Assembly (NCBI GenBank): GCA_027484725.1
Contig: JAIXSK010000014.1
Location: 62,001 to 126,000 of the forward strand
DNA length: 64,000 nt
Origin: Flavobacterium sp.
GTDB lineage: Bacteria; Bacteroidota; Bacteroidia; Flavobacteriales; Flavobacteriaceae
Direction: 5' to 3'
In this document: piece after piece, positions 43,211-50,753 of the stretch
Layout of the letters: each line of letters begins with the position of its first letter
How positions within the stretch are numbered: the stretch's first letter is position 1
Translations under genes and position numbers: made by a program
Notes under the pieces: model-generated
Database searches by the model: none
Seen by the model: only the letters and a program-made list of their open reading frames with translations
What the model was told of the DNA's origin: nothing

Positions 43211-43933
43211 TTACTTTTGGATGTTATTTTGGTTGTTGTTCTTTTTAGGAAAGATTTTCCCTTTTTTGTTTTTGTTGTGCATCTTGCCGTTGTTGTTAGA
43301 CATGCTTTTGTTCGATGCTTTCTTGTTGGTGCGCATCAAATCGGTTGTGTTCACCAGTTCTTCGTCGCCTTGCATCAAGTTGATTTTTCCGTCTGATAGC
43401 TCATACAAATGCTCAAAAATAACGTCGTCTTTAACGGTATCTTTGTTCCAACTCAAAAAACTTTTTTTCATGTGGTTGGCAATCACTTTGATCAGCGCAC
43501 TTTTGAGTTCACCTTCTTCCCAACTGTTGGCCACATCAATCATGTATTTGATGTTGTTGCCATAAAAACGATACTTGGGAAAATTTTGCGGATAAGGCAG
43601 CGGATCGGGCTTGAGTTGCAGAACCTCACGCGATGGAATTGGATAAGGCGAATCTACGTCCAGTTTAAAATCAGACATGATAAAAATCTGATCCCACAAT
43701 TTGTGTTGAAAATCTGGCACATCGCGCAAATGAGGGTTCAAACTGCCCATGACTTGAATGATGTAGCGAGCCAATTTGTTGCGCTCTTCGCGGTCTTGAA
43801 TTTCAACAGCCTGATCAATGAGTTTGTGCAAATGACGTCCGTATTCGGGAATAATCAAATGCTTGCGCTCTGAATTGTACTCCAGATTAAAAACCACGTC
43901 GTTGGCGTTTTCTTTGATGTATTTTGAATGCAT
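43211..43933 (-). CDS. DUF4290 domain protein with basic low-complexity tail
   Basis: A 240-residue protein. Residues 15-190 form the DUF4290 domain of Bacteroidetes (YNSERKHLIIPEYGRHLHKL, ERNKLARYIIQVMGSLNPHL, YRFYGNNIKYMI). The last ~45 residues are a Lys/Asn-rich disordered tail (KKASNKSMSNNNGKMHNKNK, and on to the end). There is no signal or membrane segment, so it is cytoplasmic. Function is unknown. The basic tail could bind nucleic acid or membranes but nothing proves that. It lies 22 nt before murA and 2 nt after the DUF493 gene on the same strand. Confidence 0.85.
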   Translation of the reverse strand: MHSKYIKENANDVVFNLEYNSERKHLIIPEYGRHLHKLIDQAVEIQDREERNKLARYIIQVMGSLNPHLRDVPDFQHKLWDQIFIMSDFKLDVDSPYPIPSREVLQLKPDPLPYPQNFPKYRFYGNNIKYMIDVANSWEEGELKSALIKVIANHMKKSFLSWNKDTVKDDVIFEHLYELSDGKINLMQGDEELVNTTDLMRTNKKASNKSMSNNNGKMHNKNKKGKIFPKKNNNQNNIQK

Positions 43934-43935
43934 AT

Positions 43936-44223
43936 TTATAGCGAAATAATACCCTCAACCACTGATACTTCTTGATATTTGCTGATGATTTCGTCAGAAT
44001 CTTTCATGGTCACATCAATAGAAATACTGGTGAATTTTCCGGTTTTGGATTTGGTCGTTTTGATTACGGCACCCATACAATCAAAAGCATCTTCTACTTG
44101 CTTGATTTTAGAGGGGTCAGTAGGCACAATAAACTTGAACAGGTATTCGGCAGGCCAAACAGGATTGTTCAAGTCTAATTCTACTTTGAGGCGTTCGTAG
44201 AATTCTTGGGTTTTGTTATCCAT
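43936..44223 (-). CDS. DUF493 (YbeD-like) family protein
   Basis: A 95-residue protein with the ferredoxin-like fold pattern of DUF493: WPAEYLFKFIVPTDPSKIKQ, then GKFTSISIDVTMKDSDEIIS and YQEVSVVEGIISL. Family members are small soluble proteins without a settled role, perhaps regulatory ligand-binding domains. It is the first gene of the DUF493-DUF4290-murA unit. A minus-strand -7 box (44251-44244) lies 20 nt upstream. Confidence 0.85.
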   Translation of the reverse strand: MDNKTQEFYERLKVELDLNNPVWPAEYLFKFIVPTDPSKIKQVEDAFDCMGAVIKTTKSKTGKFTSISIDVTMKDSDEIISKYQEVSVVEGIISL

Positions 44224-44243
44224 TTTTTTGTATAAAATAAGGG

Positions 44244-44251
44244 CAAATATA
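44244..44251 (-). promoter_or_regulatory. -7 element of the DUF493-DUF4290-murA unit
   Basis: TATATTTG on the minus strand, 20 nt from the start codon. No TTG at the canonical distance was found. Confidence 0.5.
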
Positions 44252-44348
44252 GGGCATTGATTTAAGATTTTTAGACTTGCCGGCTAGGTTTTTTGTGTTG
44301 GACTTTTTTTTATGCTTATTGATTTTTTTAATTCTAGATTTGTTTGAG

Positions 44349-44356
44349 TAGATTTG
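44349..44356 (+). promoter_or_regulatory. -7 element of the NTPase gene
   Basis: TAGATTTG matches TAnnTTTG. It covers the TTG at 44354, so that TTG cannot be the start codon; translation should begin at GTG 44375. Confidence 0.55.
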
Positions 44357-44374
44357 CGGCTTATTTCAAAATCA

Positions 44375-44911
44375 GTGGCTCAAGAAATCATCGTGCTCAT
44401 TGGTGGTCCGGGAACCGGAAAAACCACCATCATCGACGGACTCAAAGCAAAAGGATACTGTTGTTATCCAGAGATTTCGCGCGAGATTACTCTGGAAGCC
44501 AAAAAACAAGGCATCGAACAATTATTCCTTGAAAAACCACTTTTGTTTAGTGAATTGTTGCTTGAAGGCCGAAAAAAACAACACCAAAACGCCCTCAACG
44601 AGCCGCATAACCGGGTTTTTATTGACCGCGGCATTCCGGATATTTTAGCCTATATGCACTACATTGGCGACAGTTATCCTTCTTTTTTTGACATGGCTTG
44701 TCGCGAACACAAATACCACAAAATTTTCATTTTACCACCTTGGGAAGAGATTTACGAATCAGATGCCGAGCGTTATGAAAACTACGAGCAGGCCAAACTC
44801 ATCTACAATCATTTAGTAGAAACGTATTCGTATTATGGCTACGAGTTGACCGAAGTTCCGAAAGATTCGGTTGAAAAACGCATTGAATTTATTCTGAATT
44901 CACTTGACTAA
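44375..44911 (+). CDS. P-loop NTPase (AAA_28/NadR-kinase-like)
   Basis: A 178-residue protein if GTG 44375 is used; a TTG 21 nt upstream lies within a promoter element and is rejected. The P-loop is GGPGTGKTT near the N-terminus; a Walker-B-like DRGIPDI and a lid segment with YENYEQAKLIYNHL follow. The small single-domain form resembles AAA_28 ATPases/NadR-type kinases, usually annotated as ATP-binding proteins of unknown substrate. It has no membrane segment. It is a separate transcription unit divergent from the DUF493 gene. Confidence 0.78.
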   Translation: MAQEIIVLIGGPGTGKTTIIDGLKAKGYCCYPEISREITLEAKKQGIEQLFLEKPLLFSELLLEGRKKQHQNALNEPHNRVFIDRGIPDILAYMHYIGDSYPSFFDMACREHKYHKIFILPPWEEIYESDAERYENYEQAKLIYNHLVETYSYYGYELTEVPKDSVEKRIEFILNSLD

Positions 44912-44974
44912 TGGTTTCTGGGCGCGTACCTAAAATAGTTATCTTTACGTACGTGTTTATAAAATCCATTCATC

Positions 44975-46867
44975 ATGCTTAACGCCATACAAATACTCCA
45001 AAAACACTGGAAACACGATTGTTTTCGAGAACCGCAAGAACAAATTATTCAAAGTGTTCTTGCCGGAAATGATACTTTTGCTTTGATGCCTACCGGCGGT
45101 GGAAAATCAATTTGTTTTCAGATTCCGGCCCTCATGCAACCCGGATTGGCCTTGGTTATTTCTCCGCTTGTTGCTCTGATGAAAGATCAGGTTGAAAACC
45201 TTCAAAAGCGCGACATCAAAGCCATCTCAATCAGCGGTGGGTTACATACGGATGAAATTTCTGACTTGCTGGATAATTGCCAGTTTGGAAACTACAAATT
45301 CTTATACATATCGCCTGAACGTTTGCAGTCAGATTGGATTTTAGAGCGCATCAAAAACTTGCGCATCAACCTCATCGCTATTGACGAGGCGCATTGTATT
45401 TCACAATGGGGACATGATTTTCGTCCGGCATACCTAAAAATTTCAATACTCAAAACACTGTTCCCGAAAGTTCCTTTTGTTGCATTAACGGCCTCAGCCA
45501 CCTCTCGAGTGCAGGAAGATATAATTACACAGCTCAAATTAAATCAGCCTGCGGTTTTTAAAAAATCATTTGCCCGACAGAACTTGGCTTATATGGTGTA
45601 TAAAACCGAAGACAAGTTGTTTATGCTCGGACAAATCCTCAAAAAAAATCCAGAGCCTTCCATTGTATATGTAAGAAATAGAAAATCTTGTGTTGACTTG
45701 GCTTCACAACTAACAGCCATGGGCTATACAGCGGTGTATTATCACGGAGGTTTATCGCGCAAAGATAAAGAACACAACATGAATTGCTGGATGGATGAAT
45801 CAGCTCAAGTCATGGTAGCCACGAATGCTTTTGGTATGGGTATAGACAAGGCGAATGTTAAAACGGTGGTACATATTCAGTTGCCCGAGAATTTAGAAAA
45901 CTACTATCAAGAGGCAGGGCGTGCCGGAAGAAACAACCACAAAGCATTTGCTGTTTTGTTGACTTCGGCTTCTGACGCGGAGCAGGCCATGCAACAATTT
46001 CAAGCCTTTTTGCCGGATAAAAAGTTTCTGTTGCAAGTATACCTCAAGTTGTGCAGCTATTTTCAGATTGCTTATGGCGAAGGAATTAACGAGGAGTTTT
46101 CCTTTAGTTTGAATACTTTTTGCAGCAAATATAATTTTCCGATTCTCAAGACGTATCAGGCTTTACAATTTTTAGATCGACAAGGAGTAATAGGGTTAAA
46201 CCAGGAATTTTCAGAGAAAATCACTTTGCAATTTTTAATCGAATCGCGCGAAGTTATTCGATATATGAGCTTACATCCGGCTGATGAAGAAATTTTGTTG
46301 ACTATTTTGCGCACTTATCCGGGTGTTTATGATTTACCTACGGTTATAAATCCGGTTTTAGTGTCTAAAAAATCAGGAAAACCCGAAGAGCAAATCCATG
46401 CCTTGCTGCACAAATTACACGAGCGAGCAATGATTAGTTTGATGGCTAAAAGCAATGATACACAACTAGTTTTTAACGAAATTCGCGAAGATGAGAAAAC
46501 AATTCATCGCGTGAGTCGATTTTTAGAAGCGCAAAACCAAAGAAAAAAAGAACAACTTGAAGCGGTTGTGTCCTACGCGTCGCATCATCAGCAATGCAAA
46601 AGCCGACAATTACTGGAATACTTTGGCGAAAAAACATCTGAAGACTGCGGTATTTGCTCATATTGCATCGATCAAAAAAAAGACAAAATCAACACAGCCA
46701 GTATCACTCAAGCCATTCTGGAATTACTCAAAAAAGAAGATTTATCTTCAAGAGAATTGCAAACCCAACTGGGTTATGAGTCAAACGATGTTATCTTTGC
46801 CCTGCAAACACTGTTGGAGCATGAAGTAATTTTATTGCAAAACAACGGTCAATATACCTTATTATAA
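44975..46867 (+). CDS. recQ: ATP-dependent DNA helicase RecQ
   Basis: A 630-residue protein. Helicase motifs: Q-like motif at the start (HDCFREPQEQII), motif I MPTGGGKS (about 38-45), motif II DEAH (about 136-139) followed by CISQWGHDFRP, and motif VI QEAGRAGRN. The RecQ zinc module is complete, with the Cys set in HQQCKSRQLLEYFGEK and DCGICSYC. A C-terminal winged-helix-like segment ends the protein; no clear HRDC domain is present. RecQ unwinds DNA 3'-to-5' during repair and fork restart. Its TAA overlaps the fmt ATG by one base (TAATG). Confidence 0.93.
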   Translation: MLNAIQILQKHWKHDCFREPQEQIIQSVLAGNDTFALMPTGGGKSICFQIPALMQPGLALVISPLVALMKDQVENLQKRDIKAISISGGLHTDEISDLLDNCQFGNYKFLYISPERLQSDWILERIKNLRINLIAIDEAHCISQWGHDFRPAYLKISILKTLFPKVPFVALTASATSRVQEDIITQLKLNQPAVFKKSFARQNLAYMVYKTEDKLFMLGQILKKNPEPSIVYVRNRKSCVDLASQLTAMGYTAVYYHGGLSRKDKEHNMNCWMDESAQVMVATNAFGMGIDKANVKTVVHIQLPENLENYYQEAGRAGRNNHKAFAVLLTSASDAEQAMQQFQAFLPDKKFLLQVYLKLCSYFQIAYGEGINEEFSFSLNTFCSKYNFPILKTYQALQFLDRQGVIGLNQEFSEKITLQFLIESREVIRYMSLHPADEEILLTILRTYPGVYDLPTVINPVLVSKKSGKPEEQIHALLHKLHERAMISLMAKSNDTQLVFNEIREDEKTIHRVSRFLEAQNQRKKEQLEAVVSYASHHQQCKSRQLLEYFGEKTSEDCGICSYCIDQKKDKINTASITQAILELLKKEDLSSRELQTQLGYESNDVIFALQTLLEHEVILLQNNGQYTLL

Positions 46868-47814
46868 TGAAGCCTTTAAAAATTGTATTCATGGGCACTC
46901 CAGAATTTGCCGTGGGCATACTGGACGCCATCTGTAAAAATAATTACGAAGTTGTGGGCGTGATTACAGCTCCTGACAAACCTGCCGGTCGAGGTCAAAA
47001 AATAAAATACTCGGCCGTTAAAGAATATGCGCTCGAGCATGGATTAAAACTGTTGCAGCCCACAAATTTAAAAGACGAAAGTTTTTTGGAAGAACTCAAA
47101 AGTCTGGAAGCCAATTTGCAAGTAGTAGTTGCTTTTAGAATGTTGCCCAAAGCAGTTTGGGAGCTACCTGAATACGGAACATTTAATTTGCATGCATCGC
47201 TCCTGCCCGATTATCGCGGGGCGGCTCCGATTAATTGGGCAATCATCAATGGAGAAAAACAAACCGGTGTGACTACTTTTTTTATTGATGATAAAATTGA
47301 CACAGGCGCTATGATTTTAAGCCGAAGTACTGAAATTAAACCAAAAGAAAATGCCGGACAGTTACACGATCGATTGATGGAAATTGGCAAACAAGCCGTT
47401 TTAGATACTTTGGATTTGATTGGCCAAGGAAATGTTTCCACAACGATTCAGTCTGAAAACACTGAACTCAAAACAGCCTATAAACTCAACCGCGAGAATT
47501 GTAAAATTGATTGGCATGCCTCAGGCGAAATCATTTATAATTTAATTCGTGGTTTGTGTCCATATCCGGCAGCTTGGTGCTTTTTGTCTGATGCCAGTCA
47601 AGAATGGAACATCAAAATTTACGAGGCTGAATTCATTCCAGAAACACATACTTATAATATAGGTGATATTCAGACTTCTAAGAAGAGCATGCAAGTTGCT
47701 GTTCAAAATGGCTGGATGAATATTTTGAGTCTACAATTACCCGGAAAAAAAAGAATGGTCATCTCAGAGCTGCTCAACGGTGTTTCATTCTCAGAAAAGG
47801 CACGTGCTTACTAG
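46867..47814 (+). CDS. fmt: Methionyl-tRNA formyltransferase
   Basis: A 315-residue protein. The N-terminal domain has the start KIVFMGTPEFAVGILDAICK, the catalytic block NLHASLLPDYRGAAPINWAI and FFIDDKIDTGAM (catalytic Asn, His and Asp of the hydroxymethyl-/formyl-transferase fold). The C-terminal tRNA-binding domain follows from about residue 205. It formylates the amino group of Met on initiator tRNA using 10-formyl-THF. In many bacteria fmt is paired with def; here it is coupled to recQ instead. Confidence 0.95.
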   Translation: MKPLKIVFMGTPEFAVGILDAICKNNYEVVGVITAPDKPAGRGQKIKYSAVKEYALEHGLKLLQPTNLKDESFLEELKSLEANLQVVVAFRMLPKAVWELPEYGTFNLHASLLPDYRGAAPINWAIINGEKQTGVTTFFIDDKIDTGAMILSRSTEIKPKENAGQLHDRLMEIGKQAVLDTLDLIGQGNVSTTIQSENTELKTAYKLNRENCKIDWHASGEIIYNLIRGLCPYPAAWCFLSDASQEWNIKIYEAEFIPETHTYNIGDIQTSKKSMQVAVQNGWMNILSLQLPGKKRMVISELLNGVSFSEKARAY

Positions 47815-47848
47815 GCTTAGAGCAGAAATACGCACAAAAAAAGACTGC

Positions 47849-47934
47849 TTTATCAACAAATAGCCTGATTTATCAACAAAAAAGCCGAAATCAGCCGAAA
47901 TCTCTTGCGTGGTAAGGATTTCCTACTAAATTTG
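47849..47934 (+). promoter_or_regulatory. HU gene promoter with upstream phased direct repeats
   Basis: The core promoter is TTG (47905-47907), 19-nt spacer, TAAATTTG (47927-47934). Directly upstream are two perfect copies of the 10-mer AGCCGAAATC in tandem (47883-47892, 47893-47902), and before them two perfect copies of the 12-mer TTTATCAACAAA (47849-47860, 47869-47880) whose starts are 20 bp apart. All are on one face of the helix to within about one turn. Confidence 0.7.
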
Positions 47935-47980
47935 TTTCACTTATAACTTAATGTTTAACCAACAATTAATAACTATTATT

Positions 47981-48253
47981 ATGAACAAATCAGAATTAAT
48001 CGATGCAATTGCTGCTGACGCAGGAATTACTAAAGCAGCTGCTAAATTGGCTTTGGAATCATTCTTGAACAACGTAGGTGGTACCTTGAAAAAAGGCGGA
48101 AGAGTTTCTTTGGTAGGTTTCGGATCATGGTCAGTATCTAAAAGAGCTGCTAGAGAAGGAAGAAACCCACAAACTGGAAAAACCATCAAAATCGCTGCTA
48201 AGAATGTAGTAAAATTCAAAGCTGGTGCTGAATTAGAAGGTTCTGTAAACTAA
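47981..48253 (+). CDS. DNA-binding protein HU
   Basis: A 90-residue protein from ATG 47981. It has the HU fold: MNKSELIDAIAADAGITKAA, the core GGTLKKGGRVSLVGFGSWSV, and the DNA-binding arm signature RAAREGRNPQTGKTIKIAAK. HU dimers bend and compact DNA. Codon use is strongly biased, as expected for an abundant protein. It is a single gene with a strong promoter, 46-nt leader and a good terminator. Confidence 0.96.
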   Translation: MNKSELIDAIAADAGITKAAAKLALESFLNNVGGTLKKGGRVSLVGFGSWSVSKRAAREGRNPQTGKTIKIAAKNVVKFKAGAELEGSVN

Positions 48254-48275
48254 TAAAAGTTTATAAAATATAAAG

Positions 48276-48305
48276 AAAAGTCTCCTAATTGGGGACTTTT
48301 TTTTT
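48276..48305 (+). terminator. Terminator of the HU gene
   Basis: AAAAGTCTCC-TAATT-GGGGACTTTT, a 10-bp stem (one G-T pair) followed by a T run. Confidence 0.9.
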
Positions 48306-48374
48306 GAATTTCCGCTCGATATATTTGTTTATATCAAACTTTTATTCTTAATTTTAGGTAAAATTGCGATTCAG

Positions 48375-48935
48375 ATGATATCAGAAAAATTACAAAAAGG
48401 CCAATTGCTCATTGCAGAACCTTCGATAATTGGAGATTTATCATTCAATCGTTCAGTCATACTACTCGCCGACCATAACCAAGACGGATCCGTCGGATTC
48501 ATCATCAACAAGCCGCTTAAATACACCATCAACGATTTGGTTCCAGATGTTGAAGCTAATTTTAAAATCTACAACGGCGGTCCGGTTGAGCAAGACAATC
48601 TGTATTTTATTCACAATATCCCTGACTTAATAACCGACAGTGTTGAAATATCCAATGGTATTTTTTGGGGTGGAAATTTTGATTTAACCAAAGAATTAAT
48701 CAATACCGGAAAAATCAAAAAAGACAACATTCGTTTCTTTTTAGGCTATACTGGTTGGAGTCCACAGCAATTAGAACATGAAATGAAATCTAATTCATGG
48801 ATATTGACAGAAAATCTGTATAAAAACAAAATTATCGGCAAATCAAGTACTGATTTTTGGAAAGAAAAAATTCTAGAAATCGGTGGCGATTATGTGATTT
48901 GGTCTAATGCACCCGAGAATCCCATTCTCAACTAA
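48375..48935 (+). CDS. YqgE/AlgH family protein
   Basis: A 186-residue protein with family signatures: LQKGQLLIAEPSIIGDLSFN at the start, SVGFIINKPL, IYNGGPVEQDNLYFIH and FFLGYTGWSPQQLEHEM. The family (UPF0301) is widespread and of uncertain role; AlgH in Pseudomonas affects alginate production. It is cytoplasmic with no membrane segment. A TATATTTG box lies at 48320-48327, 47 nt before the start, but its -33 partner would fall in the HU terminator. It overlaps the stop of the convergent aminotransferase gene by 4 nt. Confidence 0.93.
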   Translation: MISEKLQKGQLLIAEPSIIGDLSFNRSVILLADHNQDGSVGFIINKPLKYTINDLVPDVEANFKIYNGGPVEQDNLYFIHNIPDLITDSVEISNGIFWGGNFDLTKELINTGKIKKDNIRFFLGYTGWSPQQLEHEMKSNSWILTENLYKNKIIGKSSTDFWKEKILEIGGDYVIWSNAPENPILN

Positions 48936-49768
48936 GCTACAATATACTCATTGATTAATTCTGTAAGTTGTACAGATAAGTTGGCAGTAAATTTCTTTTT
49001 ACGGTATTGACTAACGGGTTGAATTCCATGAATGACATTGGTAATAAACAGTTCATCGGCGTTTTGTAAATCAAAAGGTGAAATGATTTCTTCACTCACT
49101 TGAATCCCATCAATTTTTGAAGCTAGCTGCAATACATTTTTGCGCATAATACCATTCAAACAGCCCTCAGAAATAGGAGGCGTACTAAGTTTGTGTCCGC
49201 GGACGATGAATAAATTCCCATTAATTGCCTCAACGATATTTTTATCATCATTCATTAAAAGACAATTTTGATAACCATTTTCACGTGCAAAAATACCGGC
49301 AGTTACATGAATCATTTTCCCGGTAGTTTTAATTGTTGAAAGTAAATTTTTGGCCAAGTAAAAGTCTTTATACAATTCTATTTCATAAGCTTCTTCAGCG
49401 CATTTATAAAATTTTTCGTTTAAAGGTTGGGCTTGAATTACATATTGAACGCAGGATTGATTAGGGGTGTAATAACCCTGACTGTCTCGATAAAAAGTGA
49501 TCCGCACCCGCGCTGCATTGGCACAATGATTTGATTGAGCTGTTTTAATAACTTCAGCTTCAAAATATTCCATCGTAAAATTCATCGGAATTTCCATTCT
49601 GACAATCCGCATGGACGCCATTAATCTGAAATAGTGATCTTCTAAAAAGAGTACTTTGTGATTTATAATTTTAAGCGTATCAAAAATACCGTCGCCATAA
49701 AGAAAACTCCTGTTATTTGTCCAATTATTTTGAACAGCTGATGTTAATTCTCCGTTGAGATTAATCAT
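48932..49768 (-). CDS. Class IV PLP-dependent aminotransferase
   Basis: A 278-residue protein with the fold-type IV pattern: LYGDGIFDTLKIINHKVLFL at the start, the PLP-Lys region in LLSTIKTTGK, and EAINGNLFIV..LSTPPISEGCLNG, typical of PabC-like/branched-chain or D-amino-acid aminotransferases. 4-amino-4-deoxychorismate lyase (PabC, folate pathway) is a reasonable guess; branched-chain aminotransferases are usually longer. A nested promoter/hairpin lies directly before the start codon, and the last 4 nt overlap yqgE. Confidence 0.87.
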   Translation of the reverse strand: MINLNGELTSAVQNNWTNNRSFLYGDGIFDTLKIINHKVLFLEDHYFRLMASMRIVRMEIPMNFTMEYFEAEVIKTAQSNHCANAARVRITFYRDSQGYYTPNQSCVQYVIQAQPLNEKFYKCAEEAYEIELYKDFYLAKNLLSTIKTTGKMIHVTAGIFARENGYQNCLLMNDDKNIVEAINGNLFIVRGHKLSTPPISEGCLNGIMRKNVLQLASKIDGIQVSEEIISPFDLQNADELFITNVIHGIQPVSQYRKKKFTANLSVQLTELINEYIVA

Positions 49769-49770
49769 AA

Positions 49771-49799
49771 AAAAAGCCCTAAAATTTAGGGCAAATATA
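49771..49799 (-). terminator. Hairpin with T-run between the START-like and aminotransferase genes, overlapping a -7 box
   Basis: On the minus strand TATATTTG (49799-49792, -7 form) is followed at once by the stem GCCCTAAATTTTAGGGC and seven T, and the ATG of the aminotransferase gene is the next codon. It is a terminator for the START-like gene and possibly the promoter start or an attenuator for the aminotransferase. Confidence 0.6.
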
Positions 49800-49818
49800 A
49801 GGTTAAATCAGTAGTAAT

Positions 49819-50211
49819 TTATACCGAACCAATCACATGTTTTAAATCAGAAATTTGATTTTCCCAAAGTAATCTGGCTTCGTCTAATTCATCGTTTTTG
49901 GCAAAATCAATAATCATCAGTGAAACATCTTTGGTAATTTCATCTTCGAGTATTCTGAGTTCAAAAAAGTAATCTGTATCTCTTTTTTGCTCATCAATCC
50001 AACGAAATTTAATTTTTTCGCCCGTTTTTTTTGAGGATACTCTTGCGTACTCTTCCGTATCATCCCATATAAAGGTAAAGTACTCACCTCGTGAATTCAC
50101 ATTATCAGCAAACCACTCTGACAAACCAGAAGGTGTTGATATATACTGATATAACAATTGCGGAGATGAATTGATGGGAAACTCTAGTTCGTATTTTGTC
50201 TTTACTTCCAT
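49819..50211 (-). CDS. START-like/AHSA1 (SRPBCC) domain protein
   Basis: A 130-residue protein from ATG 50211 (MEVKTKYELEFPINSSPQLL); the longer frame extends into the poorly coded region by the tRNA. The sequence fits the helix-grip fold: YISTPSGLSEWFADNV, FTFIWDDTEEYARV, and ELDEARLLWENQISDLKHVI at the C-terminal helix. Members bind hydrophobic ligands or act with Hsp90-type chaperones; ligand and role here are unknown. It lies between the aminotransferase gene and the tRNA and is divergent from the tRNA. Confidence 0.82.
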   Translation of the reverse strand: MEVKTKYELEFPINSSPQLLYQYISTPSGLSEWFADNVNSRGEYFTFIWDDTEEYARVSSKKTGEKIKFRWIDEQKRDTDYFFELRILEDEITKDVSLMIIDFAKNDELDEARLLWENQISDLKHVIGSV

Positions 50212-50300
50212 GGTTTTGAGACCTATTTTTGGTGAAATATATAGAATAATAGCGCAATATAAAAGCAATTTTATAAATAATTTTTTTTCGAAAGATTAAT

Positions 50301-50330
50301 TTGCAACCTATGATATAAGTTATATATTTG
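50301..50330 (+). promoter_or_regulatory. Promoter of tRNA-Met
   Basis: TTG (50301-50303), 19-nt spacer, TATATTTG (50323-50330). It is a perfect consensus match about 30 nt before the tRNA. Confidence 0.75.
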
Positions 50331-50359
50331 CAGCCGCATTCAGGGATGCAACGAATCAC

Positions 50360-50433
50360 GGCGAGGTAGCTCAGTTGGTTAGAGCGCAGGATTCATAACC
50401 CTGAGGTCACGGGTTCAACTCCCGTCCTCGCTA
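50360..50433 (+). tRNA. tRNA-Met (anticodon CAT)
   Basis: It folds as a full cloverleaf: acceptor GGCGAGG/CCTCGCT (G1-T72 wobble), D stem GCTC/GAGC, anticodon stem-loop CAGGA-TTCATAA-CCCTG with CAT at the anticodon (the innermost pair is A-C), and T stem ACGGG/CCCGT with the TTCAACT loop. CCA is not encoded. CAT can be elongator Met, initiator Met or lysidine-modified Ile; the T-72 wobble and anticodon stem speak against initiator, so elongator Met is favoured. Confidence 0.9.
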
Positions 50434-50445
50434 CAAAATATTTTA

Positions 50446-50484
50446 AAGCCTTAAGCAGAATTGTTTAGGGCTTTTCTTTTTTTA
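50446..50484 (+). terminator. Terminator of tRNA-Met
   Basis: AAGCCTTAA and TTAGGGCTT pair (one G-T) across a short loop, followed by a T-rich tract. Confidence 0.75.
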
Positions 50485-50628
50485 TAATTCCGATTTGATT
50501 TCATCGATTCACGTATCTTCTTCTTAATCAACTTATTTTAAAACACACAATACTGCATTTGGTCTATAATTCAAAAGTGTAATTTGATTAAATATTGTAA
50601 TCTTTTACTTAAAAAAACAACAAAAAAG

Positions 50629-50661
50629 TGCATTTCATCGATTTTTTATGCATTTTATCGA
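50629..50661 (+). repeat. Pair of 13-bp direct repeats upstream of the giant surface-protein promoter
   Basis: TGCATTTCATCGA (50629-50641) and TGCATTTTATCGA (50649-50661) differ at one base and start 20 bp apart. The second ends 9 bp before the -33 TTG at 50671, a typical activator position. The 50434-50753 gap otherwise holds only the tRNA terminator and this promoter. Confidence 0.7.
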
Positions 50662-50670
50662 CAAAAAATT

Positions 50671-50700
50671 TTGTCAATTTAAAAACACCATCTACTTTTG
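50671..50700 (+). promoter_or_regulatory. Promoter of the giant T9SS protein gene
   Basis: TTG (50671-50673), 19-nt spacer, TACTTTTG (50693-50700). The leader before ATG 50754 is about 45-50 nt and includes GGGGGAAAAAG, one of the few purine-rich Shine-Dalgarno-like runs in the window. Confidence 0.75.
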
Positions 50701-50753
50701 ACTCGTTAAAAAGTTATTAACCTATATAATCACTTTTCGGGGGAAAAAGAATT

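Noticed and set aside
44281..44374. TTG 44354 as the start of the NTPase
   Set aside because: That TTG is part of the -7 element TAGATTTG and cannot be in the mRNA if this promoter is used; GTG 44375 is preferred.
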